The position numbers and the translations under genes were made by a program. The notes beneath the pieces were generated by a model. That model had not been told where the DNA came from. It worked only from the letters and a program-made list of their open reading frames with translations, and made no database searches. This document shows positions 8,701-15,821 of a stretch of 64,000 nt of DNA, one piece after another. The DNA lies in assembly GCA_021740905.1 (NCBI GenBank), contig JAIOYV010000019.1, positions 1-64,000 of the forward strand, given 5' to 3'. The DNA is from Bacteroidales bacterium. Lineage in GTDB: Bacteria > Bacteroidota > Bacteroidia > Bacteroidales > M50B96. Within the stretch, counting starts at the first letter, position 1. Every line of letters begins with the position of its first letter.

Positions 8701-9270
8701 CTCTCGTCATGGAACAATACTCCAACCATAAACGATGAGATTGGTATTTTTACTGAGGATGGAATTCTTGTCGGAAGTACAAGTTTCCAAGGGAAAGATA
8801 TTGCCATTGCGGTCTGGGGAAATGATGTCATTGATCAGGAAAAAGATGGCTTGCTCAATCTTGAGAAATATTCGATCGTTTTATGGGACCATCTCAGTGG
8901 CGTTGAAATGCCGATTGAAGTCACCACCTGGATCGAAGGCGATGAGTTCTTCAGCAACAACAAAATTAGTATTATCGATAAGCTGGTTGTGGCTCCTGAG
9001 AAAGAAATTGAACATCCAGTTTTGTTCAGAATTTATCCAAATCCTATTGATGAATTTTCGAACGTCGAATTTTCACTTTCTTACGACTCGCCTGTAAATT
9101 TTAAAATCTATAATTCCATTGGTGTGCAGATTAAGGATTTAATGAATACCGATTACACAAAAGGAAATCATCAGTACGTGATAGATATGACAGGTTTTGC
9201 ACCCGGGGTCTATTATTTTCAATTGATCACCCGTTTGACCCAACTCACGAAAAAGATGGTTGTATTATAA
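5713..9270 (+). CDS. Secreted ice-binding-like protein: two DUF3494 domains, Ig-like repeats, T9SS tail
   Basis: An 1,185-residue exported protein with a signal peptide ending near NFAQ (residue 24). Residues about 30-240 and 257-445 are two copies of the DUF3494 ice-binding fold (motifs GTYLMPGAV, DPNAVFIFK, NVFWFVTGAV, GTIISGG, GRALT). Three near-identical Ig-like repeats follow from about 460, 551 and 647 (ITTEPINQI, LTYQWRKGT), then a SprB-like repeat (about 740-805), a tandem YWP/GYK module shared with the giant phosphohydrolase at 37181 (about 810-1095), and a T9SS tail (FRIYPNPI to KMVVL). DUF3494 proteins bind ice or keep cells near it; adhesion is an alternative. A strong terminator follows at 9383. 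Confidence 0.93.
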   Translation: MRKQFLNLISVVTLLLFSTPNFAQAPPLGTAADFVLFTSVGAMTNIGTYQYLTHLTGNVGTNSGSSTNFGNVNGVMHDGDGASNTCAGDLLLAYNFLAAAIPDSTLTNPVLGNDSTIKAGTYLMPGAVSLNLGLTLNAEGDPNAVFIFKMPAAPPVFAFSTSVDAKVHLINGAKACNVFWFVTGAVNMAAGTTMRGTIISGGAISMSAGDTLEGRALTINGAVIVNNGDIGLVAYTPIGCGSPVLNGPAAPTFVESADYAVFSSIGSVSDDGTSHITGSVGCNSSAPTGYNPLFVSGSIDGMNPATAGAAADLLLVYNSLNTTTPDIELLFPPQFGHNLVLTPHTYVMNSAVTLTDTLYLDALGNANAVFIIKTYGAFEALPFSNVILANGTQAKNVFWMVNGAVSIGNYAIFNGTIVANNGAIDILTGATFNGRALTTNGAVSTTAMTTVLPTLIPTSPDITTEPINQIACDGGSVSFSVVATGDGLTYQWRKGTTALTNGGNISGATTSTLTINPVSTTDAATNYNVVVSESIAPGATSTNVSLTVNTVPNITTEPTNQIVSAGSSASFSVVATGSGLTYQWRKGTVDLVDAGNISGSTTDMLAVNPVSIADVASDYNVVIGGDCSPNDNSVNVSLSISGTPTSPAITTEPINQIACDGGSVSFSVVATGDGLTYQWRKGSTDLTDGVNTSGSTTDMLTLNSVSIADAAIDYNVVVSGTYLPVATSMNASLTVNTVELDLSFVPVDPSLSAYTTLVTGGTSPYQYLWSNGSTTVPDLLTGVYSVTITDANGCAATYLDITRQDINLPLGWSLFSTYMVPLHLDIEDVLSEVVQDVVIVKKANGNVYWPTFSFNDIGNMEIGSGYQIKMASSKVLSVFGTAVVPELTPINMPVDYSLIAYLRQSPASVEVMMSDIVASILILKNGSGQVYWPYFNINQIGNMIPGEGYKIKLTSPEVLIYPANTTNLKLESVENVNPVYFGKAKNTGTNMTLGIPLSSWNNTPTINDEIGIFTEDGILVGSTSFQGKDIAIAVWGNDVIDQEKDGLLNLEKYSIVLWDHLSGVEMPIEVTTWIEGDEFFSNNKISIIDKLVVAPEKEIEHPVLFRIYPNPIDEFSNVEFSLSYDSPVNFKIYNSIGVQIKDLMNTDYTKGNHQYVIDMTGFAPGVYYFQLITRLTQLTKKMVVL

Positions 9271-9382
9271 TAATTGAGCCACTCAATAAGGTGTATGCAT
9301 AAGGAAAAAGGAAAGTATAGAATGCTTTAAACCTTCAATGGAATTCGTTTCCACAACTACTCCAAGTGGAATAGATCACAAT

Positions 9383-9416
9383 AAAAGCTGCCTGAAAACT
9401 TTATCAGGCAGCTTTT
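9383..9416 (+). terminator. Intrinsic terminator of the ice-binding protein gene
   Basis: Perfect 13-bp stem (AAAAGCTGCCTGA and its complement) with an 8-base loop, ending in TTTT. It lies 112 bases after the stop codon. The rest of 9271-9530 shows no gene. Confidence 0.85.
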
Positions 9417-9530
9417 ATTATTTGTCATGCACAAGCTAAACAGCTTGGTGGTGAAAATTCACTCCAGGGATTTATGGTTGCCAATCCGTTTTTAATATGC
9501 TCAAAATAAGGAGGCGTAACCAGCTTAATA

Positions 9531-9597
9531 TGTGTGAATGATGTAACTCTTTCCCTGAATTGTGTAACGATTTACAGCAATAAGCGCAGTAATTTAG
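9531..9597 (+). promoter_or_regulatory. Shared two-part box and promoter, CsbD-like gene 2
   Basis: Perfect TGTGTGAATGATGTAA (9531-9546); TTGTGTAACGA (9560-9570) in the standard 29-base register; -7-like TAATTTAG at 9590-9597 after 19 bases. It drives the CsbD-like gene at 9653 and possibly the barrel protein gene after it. Confidence 0.8.
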
Positions 9598-9652
9598 TAT
9601 CGTGAAAATAAGTTCGCAAACGTGCCGCCGGTAGCGGGAAATAACCAGGAAA

Positions 9653-9838
9653 ATGAACACAACTCAAATAGAAAGAAACTGGATTGAGATGCAAACCAAA
9701 CTCAAACTAAAATTTACAACATTAACCGACGACGACCTAAAGCTTATAGAAGGCAAGAAGGGGGAAATGATTGGAAGACTTCAAATAAAACTTGGCAAAA
9801 CTAAAGAGGAAATGTATAATATTATTGCAGTGCTTTAA
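9653..9838 (+). CDS. CsbD-like stress protein, copy 2
   Basis: A 61-residue paralogue of the protein at 5215: it keeps MNTT..E.NW, the LKLKF block, LTDDDL, EGK and the LGKTKEEMYNII end. Small, charged and helical, with no signal peptide, as expected for CsbD-like proteins. It has its own promoter box and is followed after 85 bp by an outer-membrane protein gene that has no box of its own, so the two may form an operon. Confidence 0.85.
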   Translation: MNTTQIERNWIEMQTKLKLKFTTLTDDDLKLIEGKKGEMIGRLQIKLGKTKEEMYNIIAVL

Positions 9839-9923
9839 ATATTTGATTCTTATATCATAAAACAGAGGACCCTGCGGCAAAAATACAACAAATAAAATTT
9901 TATTATTACTAAATTATTAAAAC

Positions 9924-10586
9924 ATGAAAACAACAATTCTAATTCTATCGATGATTACCCTTCTTTCGATGTATGCTATTGCACAGGACACCTATGTCAT
10001 GGCGGAAAACAAGACAGATTTTCGGAACGATATTCAGCTTGGCGTTAAAATGGGTATCAATATCTCCAATGTGTATGATACAAAAGGAGAGCAATTTAAG
10101 GCAAACCCAAAAGTGGGATTGGCAACGGGCCTCTTTTTATCCATCCCGATTGGGACGTTTATCGGCCTTCAACCGGAAATACTTTTTTCTCAAAAGGGTT
10201 TCAAGGCCACAGGCAGCTTGTTTGATGCCCCTTATGACCTTACTCTAACCAAAAATTATATTGATATTCCACTGTTGGTTTCCATCAAACCAATTGACAA
10301 TTTCACCATACTGGCAGGACCTCAATACTCCTATCTTTTAAGTCAAAAATATAAATTTGAAAATGCTTCAACCACCATTTTACAAGAGGAAGAATTCATG
10401 AACGAAAGCTACCGTAAAAACACGATTTGCTTTACCGGAGGTTTCGATATTAACGTGGATCACCTTGTAGTAGGTGGCAGGATAGGCTGGGACCTTTTTA
10501 ACAACAATGGGGATGGTACATCAACGACCCCGCGCTACAGAGACGTATGGTATCAGATAACACTTGGATACCGGATGTACAAATAG
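9924..10586 (+). CDS. Outer-membrane beta-barrel protein (PorT-like family)
   Basis: A 220-residue exported protein with a signal peptide ending near AIAQ. The mature part opens with LGVKMGINISNVYD and goes on with alternating polar and hydrophobic strands (GLFLSIPIGTFIGLQPEILFSQKGF, YIDIPLLVSIKP, TILAGPQYSYLLSQKY), ending in ITLGYRMYK with an aromatic C-terminal strand. This is the pattern of the Bacteroidota 'outer membrane beta-barrel' (PF13568-like) family of about 200 residues. Substrate unknown. It sits behind CsbD-like gene 2. Confidence 0.85.
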   Translation: MKTTILILSMITLLSMYAIAQDTYVMAENKTDFRNDIQLGVKMGINISNVYDTKGEQFKANPKVGLATGLFLSIPIGTFIGLQPEILFSQKGFKATGSLFDAPYDLTLTKNYIDIPLLVSIKPIDNFTILAGPQYSYLLSQKYKFENASTTILQEEEFMNESYRKNTICFTGGFDINVDHLVVGGRIGWDLFNNNGDGTSTTPRYRDVWYQITLGYRMYK

Positions 10587-10703
10587 GTAGAATAGTACAA
10601 TTTTGGGTGAAACCTTGCAGTAAGAGGCTCAATAGTTTTATACATTGATTTCAAGATGACTATTATTAATCATTAAATATTCTAATACTTTAAATTACAT
10701 ATC

Positions 10704-10859
10704 ATGGGAAATCTACTTTACGTCATTGCTGTCCTTCTTCTTATTGGATGGGCAATCGGATTTGTCGGCTACAACGCCGGCGGTATCATACACATTCTTT
10801 TGGTTATTGCAGTAATTGCAGTAATACTGAGAATAATACAGGGAAGAAGAATCCTGTAA
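10704..10859 (+). CDS. Lmo0937-like small membrane protein
   Basis: A 51-residue protein starting MGNLLYVIAV. Two hydrophobic stretches (about residues 3-24 and 28-45) surround GYNAGGIIH, and the end is basic (RIIQGRRIL). Length and the pattern LLYVIAVLLLIGWAIGF match the lmo0937 family of tiny membrane proteins, which in Bacteroidota commonly sit with YtxH and CsbD genes. The next gene (YtxH-like) follows after 53 bp. Confidence 0.8.
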   Translation: MGNLLYVIAVLLLIGWAIGFVGYNAGGIIHILLVIAVIAVILRIIQGRRIL

Positions 10860-10912
10860 AAACGAATTACATCAAAAACGATATTAGTATAAACAATTTA
10901 AAAACATATATT

Positions 10913-11167
10913 ATGAGTAACGGAAAATTAGTATTAGGAGTTTTGGCAGGAGTTGCCGTAGGTGCATTAGCAGGGATTTTGTTTGCCCCCGACAAGGGCT
11001 CAAAAACCCGAAAAAAAATAGTTAAAAAGGGTGAAGACTTTACAGATGGGATGAAAGAGAAATTCGATGAGTTTATCGACAACCTGTCTGAAAAATTTGA
11101 AAAGGTGAAGGAAGATGTTACAGAATTTGCTGAAAAAGCAAAAGGAAAACCAGAAGCAGCCAAATAA
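10913..11167 (+). CDS. YtxH-domain stress protein
   Basis: An 84-residue protein starting MSNGKLVLG. One glycine/alanine-rich membrane helix (about residues 5-24) ends in the family signature LFAPDKGSKTRKKI, followed by a long amphipathic, charged coiled coil (FTDGMKEKFDEFIDNLSEKFE). This is the YtxH layout; family members are induced by general stress in Bacillus, with no known activity. A longer in-frame reading from 10748 would swallow the Lmo0937-like gene in another frame and is not supported. Confidence 0.88.
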   Translation: MSNGKLVLGVLAGVAVGALAGILFAPDKGSKTRKKIVKKGEDFTDGMKEKFDEFIDNLSEKFEKVKEDVTEFAEKAKGKPEAAK

Positions 11168-11232
11168 TTGATTATTAATTATTGATTAATGATTGGTGAT
11201 TAATGATTAGTGATTGGTGATTAATGATTGTT
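11168..11232. repeat. Short AT-rich tandem repeat
   Basis: Imperfect repeats of ATTAATGATTGGTG variants span about 11,168-11,230, directly after the YtxH stop codon. No coding frame; slippage-prone spacer. Confidence 0.6.
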
Positions 11233-11359
11233 GCAAATCCTGCACGAGATGGGAAATAAAACACTTATAAAAAGTGGATCTTGTAGTTCACCCAACATTG
11301 AGTCTGGCCCGAAAAGTAAAAATTGATTTTTTGGGACAGGCTCAATAATTGACATAAAA

Positions 11360-11560
11360 ATGAAGATAATCAGAAAAATTATAGTGATTATACTATGCGC
11401 CGGGCTTTTGTTTGGCTATACATCTTGTGCTGTATTTGTTGTAAAGGACAATGGGAAACATAAGGGATGGTACAAGAATTCGAACAACCCTCATCATCCC
11501 AAAAGTACAAACCCAGGACATTCAAAGGGACATTCAAAGGGAAAGCACAAAAAGAAATAA
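11360..11560 (+). CDS. Small basic lipoprotein
   Basis: A 66-residue protein with a hydrophobic leader and a lipobox-like end (LLFGYTSC, Cys about residue 23). The mature part is short and strongly basic: DNGKHKGWYKNSNNPHHP, then repeated GHSKGK and a lysine tail. This histidine/lysine-rich type recurs in Bacteroidota and is sometimes labelled 'quinol oxidase subunit 4'; nothing here supports that role. It may bind metals or polyanions, but that is a guess from composition. It sits in the small stress-gene block. Confidence 0.75.
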   Translation: MKIIRKIIVIILCAGLLFGYTSCAVFVVKDNGKHKGWYKNSNNPHHPKSTNPGHSKGHSKGKHKKK

Positions 11561-11609
11561 GGAAGATTTGTAAAATAGGAAATCCTTCACGAACGATAAT
11601 CTGTGAAAA

Positions 11610-11969
11610 ATGATCAAAACAGAAACTATGGAAGAACAGGAAAATTTAATTGAATCATTGCTTGAAAGGGCAACTGAATATGGAAAAATAAGTTTTGAAC
11701 TGGGGAAGCTAAAAGCCCTTGACAAAACATCAAAAATTGGTTCTTCCATCATCGCTCATTCCCTTGTGAGTACTTTTGTGGTCTCATTCCTCCTTTTTTT
11801 TAACCTGGGAATCGCTTTTTGGCTTGGCGAAATCCTTGGTCAAACCTTTATTGGTTTCGCAGTGGTAGCTGCTTTTTATGGTTTAATAGCGATTGTTATC
11901 CATCTGTTTTTTCATAAAAGGATTAAAAAGTATGTCGGCGATTATATTATCAAACAAGTACTTAAATAA
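11610..11969 (+). CDS. Holin-like (Phage_holin_3_6) membrane protein
   Basis: A 119-residue protein. An N-terminal amphipathic helix (LLERATEYGKISFELGKLKAL) precedes two hydrophobic helices (about residues 53-73 and 83-105) and a basic tail. This is the layout of the putative 'phage holin family' PF07332, which in Bacteroidota chromosomes sits with YtxH genes in stress loci and is not evidence of a prophage. A second Met seven codons in (11628) is an equally good start. The next gene follows after 6 bp. Confidence 0.82.
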   Translation: MIKTETMEEQENLIESLLERATEYGKISFELGKLKALDKTSKIGSSIIAHSLVSTFVVSFLLFFNLGIAFWLGEILGQTFIGFAVVAAFYGLIAIVIHLFFHKRIKKYVGDYIIKQVLK

Positions 11970-11975
11970 TATCCC

Positions 11976-12377
11976 ATGCAAAACATAACCACTGCCACCG
12001 AGCTTAAAAATGCCATTCAAACCTTAGAATCTGATTATGCTATTCAAGAGAAGCTTTTGAAAGCCCAATTTCACCTTACCTACGAGAGCATAAAGCCTAT
12101 CAACCTGATCAAGAGTACGATAAAGGATATTACATCGTCGCCCTACCTGATTGATAATATGATAGGCACAGCCATTGGTTTAAGCACCGGTTATGTTACC
12201 AAATTAATCGTTGTGGGTTCCAAAGGCAATGTGTTTAAAAAACTTCTCGGTTCTGTTTTGCAATTTGGTGTTACCAACCTTGTTGCTCAAAATGCTGATA
12301 CCATAAAATCCTACGGTCAGCTTATCTTTCAAAATATATTCAACAAAAAAGACATGAATCCAGGCAAAAGTGATTGA
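11976..12377 (+). CDS. Conserved hypothetical protein of the stress block
   Basis: A 133-residue protein I cannot assign. The N-terminal half is a charged amphipathic helix (LKNAIQTLESDYAIQEKLLKAQF); the middle has a weak hydrophobic stretch with glycines (DNMIGTAIGLSTGYVTKLIVVGS), then a second one ending in a basic tail. It might be peripherally membrane-bound. It lies between the holin-like gene (6 bp upstream) and the AI-2E-type permease, whose GTG start overlaps its end by 8 bp, so translation is probably coupled. Confidence 0.7.
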   Translation: MQNITTATELKNAIQTLESDYAIQEKLLKAQFHLTYESIKPINLIKSTIKDITSSPYLIDNMIGTAIGLSTGYVTKLIVVGSKGNVFKKLLGSVLQFGVTNLVAQNADTIKSYGQLIFQNIFNKKDMNPGKSD

Positions 12378-13500
12378 TGAAAAAATAGAATTTCCATTTT
12401 ACGCAAAAACGACGATTCTTTTGATTGGTCTTTTTGCACTTATAGCGATGTTGTACATCGCACAAGGAATATTGATCCCGATCTTATTCGCGATCATTTT
12501 TTCCACCTTGCTTCAACCCGTAGTGAGTTTCTTTGTCAGGTTAAAAATAAACAGGATTGTGTCTATTGTAATTACGTTATGCCTTGCCATTTTAGCCTTT
12601 GTCGGCCTGTTTTCAATATTGTTTTCCCAGGCCATCAGGTTTAGCGATTCATCGCCAGATTTGATTGAACGATTCACTGAGATATTTAATCAGGCCGCAT
12701 CATGGGCTTCTGGTTATTTTGATATTAGCCAACATTCAATGGATGCCTGGATTAATAAAACGAAGGAAGGTTTTCTAACCAGTGACAGCACTGAAATAGG
12801 CCATACCCTTGCTTCTGTTGGAAGTAAAGCGGTCGTACTGATTTTAGTGCCCGTGTACATTTTTATGATCCTTTTTTACCAACCGATCCTATTGGATTTT
12901 TTACGCACAGTGTTTGGCACAAGGCACAGGGACAAAGTGAGCCAAATAATCGCCAAGATAAAATCGTTGATACAAAGCTATCTGGTTGGACTTCTATTAC
13001 AGATTGCCATTGTAGCTACCATGTTTTCTGTTGGCCTTTTGATTTTGGGGATCGAATATGCAATCATACTTGGCATTATGGGTGCCTTCCTCAACCTGAT
13101 ACCCTATATTGGGGTACTGATAGCTGCATCGTTGCCCATGACAATTGCCATCGTATCTAAAACTTCGCCCTGGTTTGCCGTATTGGTTTTTGCCCTGTAT
13201 TTCTTCATCCACCTTATTGATAATAATTATATTGTTCCCAAGCTGGTCGCATCAAAAGTCAAAATAAATGCCCTCGTCACCATTATCGGGGTAGTTTCAT
13301 TTGGAGCTTTATGGGGCATTCCGGGCATGATTTTATGTATACCCCTTACCGGCATTGTTAAACTCATCTTCGACCATATAGAACCCTTAAAACCATGGGG
13401 GCTTTTATTGGGCGATACCATGCCTCCAATAATAAAAATAAAGTCAATGCTTCGGAGGAAAATACTTGACCCGAACGAGCCAGAGCTAAATAGAGCCTGA
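12370..13500 (+). CDS. AI-2E family transporter / permease
   Basis: A 376-residue polytopic protein of the AI-2E (PerM/YdiK) family. It begins with a GTG codon overlapping the preceding gene by 8 bp. Helices at the start (LIGLFALIAMLYIAQGILIPILFAIIFSTLLQPVV), a soluble middle, and the diagnostic C-terminal core GAFLNLIPYIGVLIAASLP and LVASKVKINALVTIIGVV. Members are proposed to export autoinducer-2 or act as ion antiporters; substrate here is unknown. It ends the block of small stress genes, and a new promoter box starts 10 bp after its stop. Confidence 0.9.
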   Translation: MIDEKIEFPFYAKTTILLIGLFALIAMLYIAQGILIPILFAIIFSTLLQPVVSFFVRLKINRIVSIVITLCLAILAFVGLFSILFSQAIRFSDSSPDLIERFTEIFNQAASWASGYFDISQHSMDAWINKTKEGFLTSDSTEIGHTLASVGSKAVVLILVPVYIFMILFYQPILLDFLRTVFGTRHRDKVSQIIAKIKSLIQSYLVGLLLQIAIVATMFSVGLLILGIEYAIILGIMGAFLNLIPYIGVLIAASLPMTIAIVSKTSPWFAVLVFALYFFIHLIDNNYIVPKLVASKVKINALVTIIGVVSFGALWGIPGMILCIPLTGIVKLIFDHIEPLKPWGLLLGDTMPPIIKIKSMLRRKILDPNEPELNRA

Positions 13501-13509
13501 TAGTTACAA

Positions 13510-13576
13510 TGTGTGAATGATGTAATTCTTTTCATAAGTTGTGTAACACGACTCCGGGTACATGCGATTAACTTTG
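13510..13576 (+). promoter_or_regulatory. Shared two-part box and promoter, universal stress protein gene
   Basis: Both halves are perfect: TGTGTGAATGATGTAA (13510-13525) and TTGTGTAACAC (13539-13549). TAACTTTG at 13569-13576 follows after 19 bases. This is the reference example of the box. Confidence 0.9.
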
Positions 13577-13612
13577 TTTCGTAAAAAATAAATTAATCTT
13601 AAAACAATTAAA

Positions 13613-14056
13613 ATGAAGAAAGTACTGATTACCCTCGATTACGACCCTACCTCACAGAGAGTTGCTGAAAGGGGTTTTAAAATGGCCAAAGCAATGCACG
13701 CTGAAATTATATTGCTGCACGTACTCTCAAACCCCGTGTTGTATTATCCCGAACACGCTCTGATGGTCCCACTACAAGTGCATAATATGGAGGAATTGAA
13801 AGCAGTAGCTCAACAATTTCTGGATAAAACAAAACTGGACTTTGGGGATAAAACCATTCGAACACTTATCGTAGAGGGAGATACGGCCGAACAAATATTG
13901 GAATCTGCAAAAAAAACAAAAGCAGATATTATTGTTATAGGCACCCATAGCCAGAAATGGTTGGAAAATATACTCATGGGCAGCGTTGCCGAAAAAGTGC
14001 TAAAAGACACGACTTTACCACTTTTCATCATCCCAACCAAAAAAACAGACGAATAG
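13613..14056 (+). CDS. Universal stress protein (UspA family)
   Basis: A 147-residue single-domain Usp. It has the Rossmann-like opening ILVTLDYD-type strand (VLITLDYDPTSQRVAERGF), the IILLHVLS strand, and the ATP-binding signature near the end (IIVIGTHSQKWLENILMGSVAEKVL, read as Gx2Gx9G-S with the first glycine position slightly altered). Usp proteins bind ATP and aid survival under starvation or oxidative stress. It is directly under a perfect copy of the shared box and is followed 9 bp later by a small gene, so the two form an operon. Confidence 0.9.
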   Translation: MKKVLITLDYDPTSQRVAERGFKMAKAMHAEIILLHVLSNPVLYYPEHALMVPLQVHNMEELKAVAQQFLDKTKLDFGDKTIRTLIVEGDTAEQILESAKKTKADIIVIGTHSQKWLENILMGSVAEKVLKDTTLPLFIIPTKKTDE

Positions 14057-14065
14057 AATAGATAT

Positions 14066-14449
14066 ATGAAAACAAAGAAACAAGTAGGCATCTGGATGGA
14101 TCATTCAGTAGCCCATGTAATCGAATTAAACGGTGACTCAACAAAAAATAGAACCATTGTTGCACAGGTTGGAGAACAAGACGAAGCGCTTAACTCGCGA
14201 GATGAAACCCTGATTCAAAACAAAGAGCAAAACGAACTCTCCGGTTTTTTCAATCGGCTCGGCGGTGTAATCATCAATTACGACGAGGTACTCCTGTTTG
14301 GGCCAACAAATGCCAAGACAGAATTTGTAAACACTTTAAAAAAGGACCACCATTTTGACAAATTGAAAATCGAAGTAAAAACGGCCGATAAAATGACCGA
14401 AAATCAACAACAGGCATTTGTGATGGAACATTTTAACACCACCAGTTAA
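14066..14449 (+). CDS. Conserved hypothetical protein, possible eRF1-like/host-attachment fold
   Basis: A 127-residue protein 9 bp after the usp gene. The opening VGIWMDHSVAHVIEL and the later LFGPTNAKTEFVNTLKKDHHF resemble the small bacterial eRF1-domain-like ('translational machinery protein' or host-attachment) group often linked to stress genes in Bacteroidota. I base this on the pattern of strand-1 plus the GPTNAK segment only; it is tentative. No signal peptide or membrane segment. Confidence 0.6.
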   Translation: MKTKKQVGIWMDHSVAHVIELNGDSTKNRTIVAQVGEQDEALNSRDETLIQNKEQNELSGFFNRLGGVIINYDEVLLFGPTNAKTEFVNTLKKDHHFDKLKIEVKTADKMTENQQQAFVMEHFNTTS

Positions 14450-14651
14450 TTGCCCAATAGAGTTATTGCAAATACCTTTTTTTGGAAATGCAACGGTCTG
14501 TAACCGGAGCTGGTTTTTTAGGGACGTAAAAACCCCTATGTGTAAATCGCTGAACACAAAATCACTTGAAGGGCTGATAGTTTTTTACATCATTTCATGT
14601 ATAAACCATATATTTACACAGTCATAAAAGGAAAACATTAAAGACAATTCC

Positions 14652-15203
14652 ATGAATAGCAAAGAACAGAGTTTGAAAGAGGATGGAGTGCTAAGATCGA
14701 AAGCCGAAGAACAATTGGCAGGGAAACCTATTAAATCAAGTCCTATAGGTGCAGAAACCGATTTAAAAAGGCTCGTTCACGAATTGCGGGTACACCAGAT
14801 TGAATTGGAAATGCAAAACGAAGAGTTGCGGATGGCAAACGAAAGAGCCGAAAAAGCACTTAAAAAATACGCCATGATGTACGATTTTGCACCCATGGGC
14901 TATTTTACACTTGATTCGGAAGGTGCGATCTGCGATTTGAATTATACCGGGGCCGAAATGCTTGGAGAGAAACGTTTTAGTTTAATAGGCAGCAATTTCA
15001 GGATATTTGTTTCAGAGGATTCATTACCAGTGTATAACAATTTTTTTAGTGGTATCTTTTCCAGCAATTTAAAAGAATCGTGCAATGTGGTTCTTGGCTA
15101 TGATAAAAAATTTCACTGCCCTGTTTATATGGAAGGTGTTGTAACGGGAGACAACCAGGAATGTCTTTTGTCTGTAATTGATCTATCAGTTATCAAAAAG
15201 TGA
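14652..15203 (+). CDS. Orphan PAS-domain protein
   Basis: A 183-residue protein with no kinase or output domain. Residues about 35-75 form a coiled coil with the signature LVHELRVHQIELEMQNEEL, which in Bacteroidota sensor kinases precedes a PAS domain. A PAS follows (about 76-180): MYDFAPMGYFTLDSEGAICDLN, then GAEMLGEKRFSLIGSNFRIF. It could be a co-sensor for a kinase in trans or a truncated kinase; the sequence after the stop does not continue as a kinase. Its upstream region has only a poor match to the shared box. Confidence 0.8.
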   Translation: MNSKEQSLKEDGVLRSKAEEQLAGKPIKSSPIGAETDLKRLVHELRVHQIELEMQNEELRMANERAEKALKKYAMMYDFAPMGYFTLDSEGAICDLNYTGAEMLGEKRFSLIGSNFRIFVSEDSLPVYNNFFSGIFSSNLKESCNVVLGYDKKFHCPVYMEGVVTGDNQECLLSVIDLSVIKK

Positions 15204-15453
15204 AATTTGATTTTAGGACAAGGATCAACGATTTTTGATTTATGATCTGGTGGCTCTCTCCGAAATACCATTGACAGTTTTTTGTTGGTGTTGATTTTTA
15301 TTACCTTGGTGAAATGCCGATTTCTTTAAATAGCCCCAACATTCCAACATTTATCCTCCGAAGCTTAAGCGTAGGGGGACTCCAACACCCCAAAAACATT
15401 CCTAAAATGGAAAACAATGCGAAGAGGGATTGGATTTTATCATGCACCCAATA
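15204..15453. other. Spacer without a recognisable gene
   Basis: Contains CTTAAGCGTAGGGGGACTCC and AT-rich flanks. No convincing gene, RNA or terminator is seen before the promoter box at 15454. Confidence 0.35.
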
Positions 15454-15520
15454 TGTGTGAATGATGTAATATTATTACAAAGTTGTGTAACACTTAAAGG
15501 ATTCGGCTCATTTACCTTTG
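15454..15520 (+). promoter_or_regulatory. Shared two-part box and promoter, CsbD-like gene 3 / mla operon
   Basis: Perfect TGTGTGAATGATGTAA (15454-15469) and TTGTGTAACAC (15483-15493), then a perfect TACCTTTG -7 box (15513-15520) after 19 bases. It precedes the CsbD-like gene and, 280 bp further, the mlaE gene. Confidence 0.9.
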
Positions 15521-15540
15521 TCCTGATATAATCTGTTTAA

Positions 15541-15744
15541 ATGCTAAATTCAAATACAGTGAAAAAGATTACTGAAAGTAAAGCATATTGGAATGAGCAA
15601 AAGGCAAAGCTCAATTGTCATTTTGCCATTTTTACGTACGAAGATCTGCTGTTTGATGAAAGAAAAAGAGATGCTATTTTCAGGAAACTTCAAATGGCTC
15701 TTGGCAAACCAAAGGAAGAATTGCTGAATATCAAATCTCAATAA
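15541..15744 (+). CDS. CsbD-like stress protein, copy 3
   Basis: A 67-residue paralogue of the proteins at 5215 and 9653, with the same order: a basic helix (YWNEQKAKLNCHF), an FTYEDLLFDE acidic turn and an LQMALGKPKEELLNI end. It is the most diverged of the three, with Cys in the helix and Pro in place of Thr in the KTKEE block. It lies only about 20 bases after its -7 box, and 77 bp upstream of mlaE, so it may be the leader gene of the lipid-transport operon. Confidence 0.8.
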   Translation: MLNSNTVKKITESKAYWNEQKAKLNCHFAIFTYEDLLFDERKRDAIFRKLQMALGKPKEELLNIKSQ

Positions 15745-15821
15745 TCACAAATCGAATTTGGAAAGTAGCCGGTTCGTAGGCTTTTTTGGAAGATGAGATG
15801 TAAAACCCTATCTGTTTTTTT

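Noticed and set aside
11610-11969. Prophage remnant suggested by the holin-like gene
   Set aside because: No other phage genes are near; this family is common in chromosomal stress blocks with YtxH.
14539-14616. Shared box upstream of the orphan PAS gene
   Set aside because: TGTGTAAATCGC and a reversed ATGAAATGATGTAA are present, but neither keeps the 29-base register or the 19-base gap to a -7 box.
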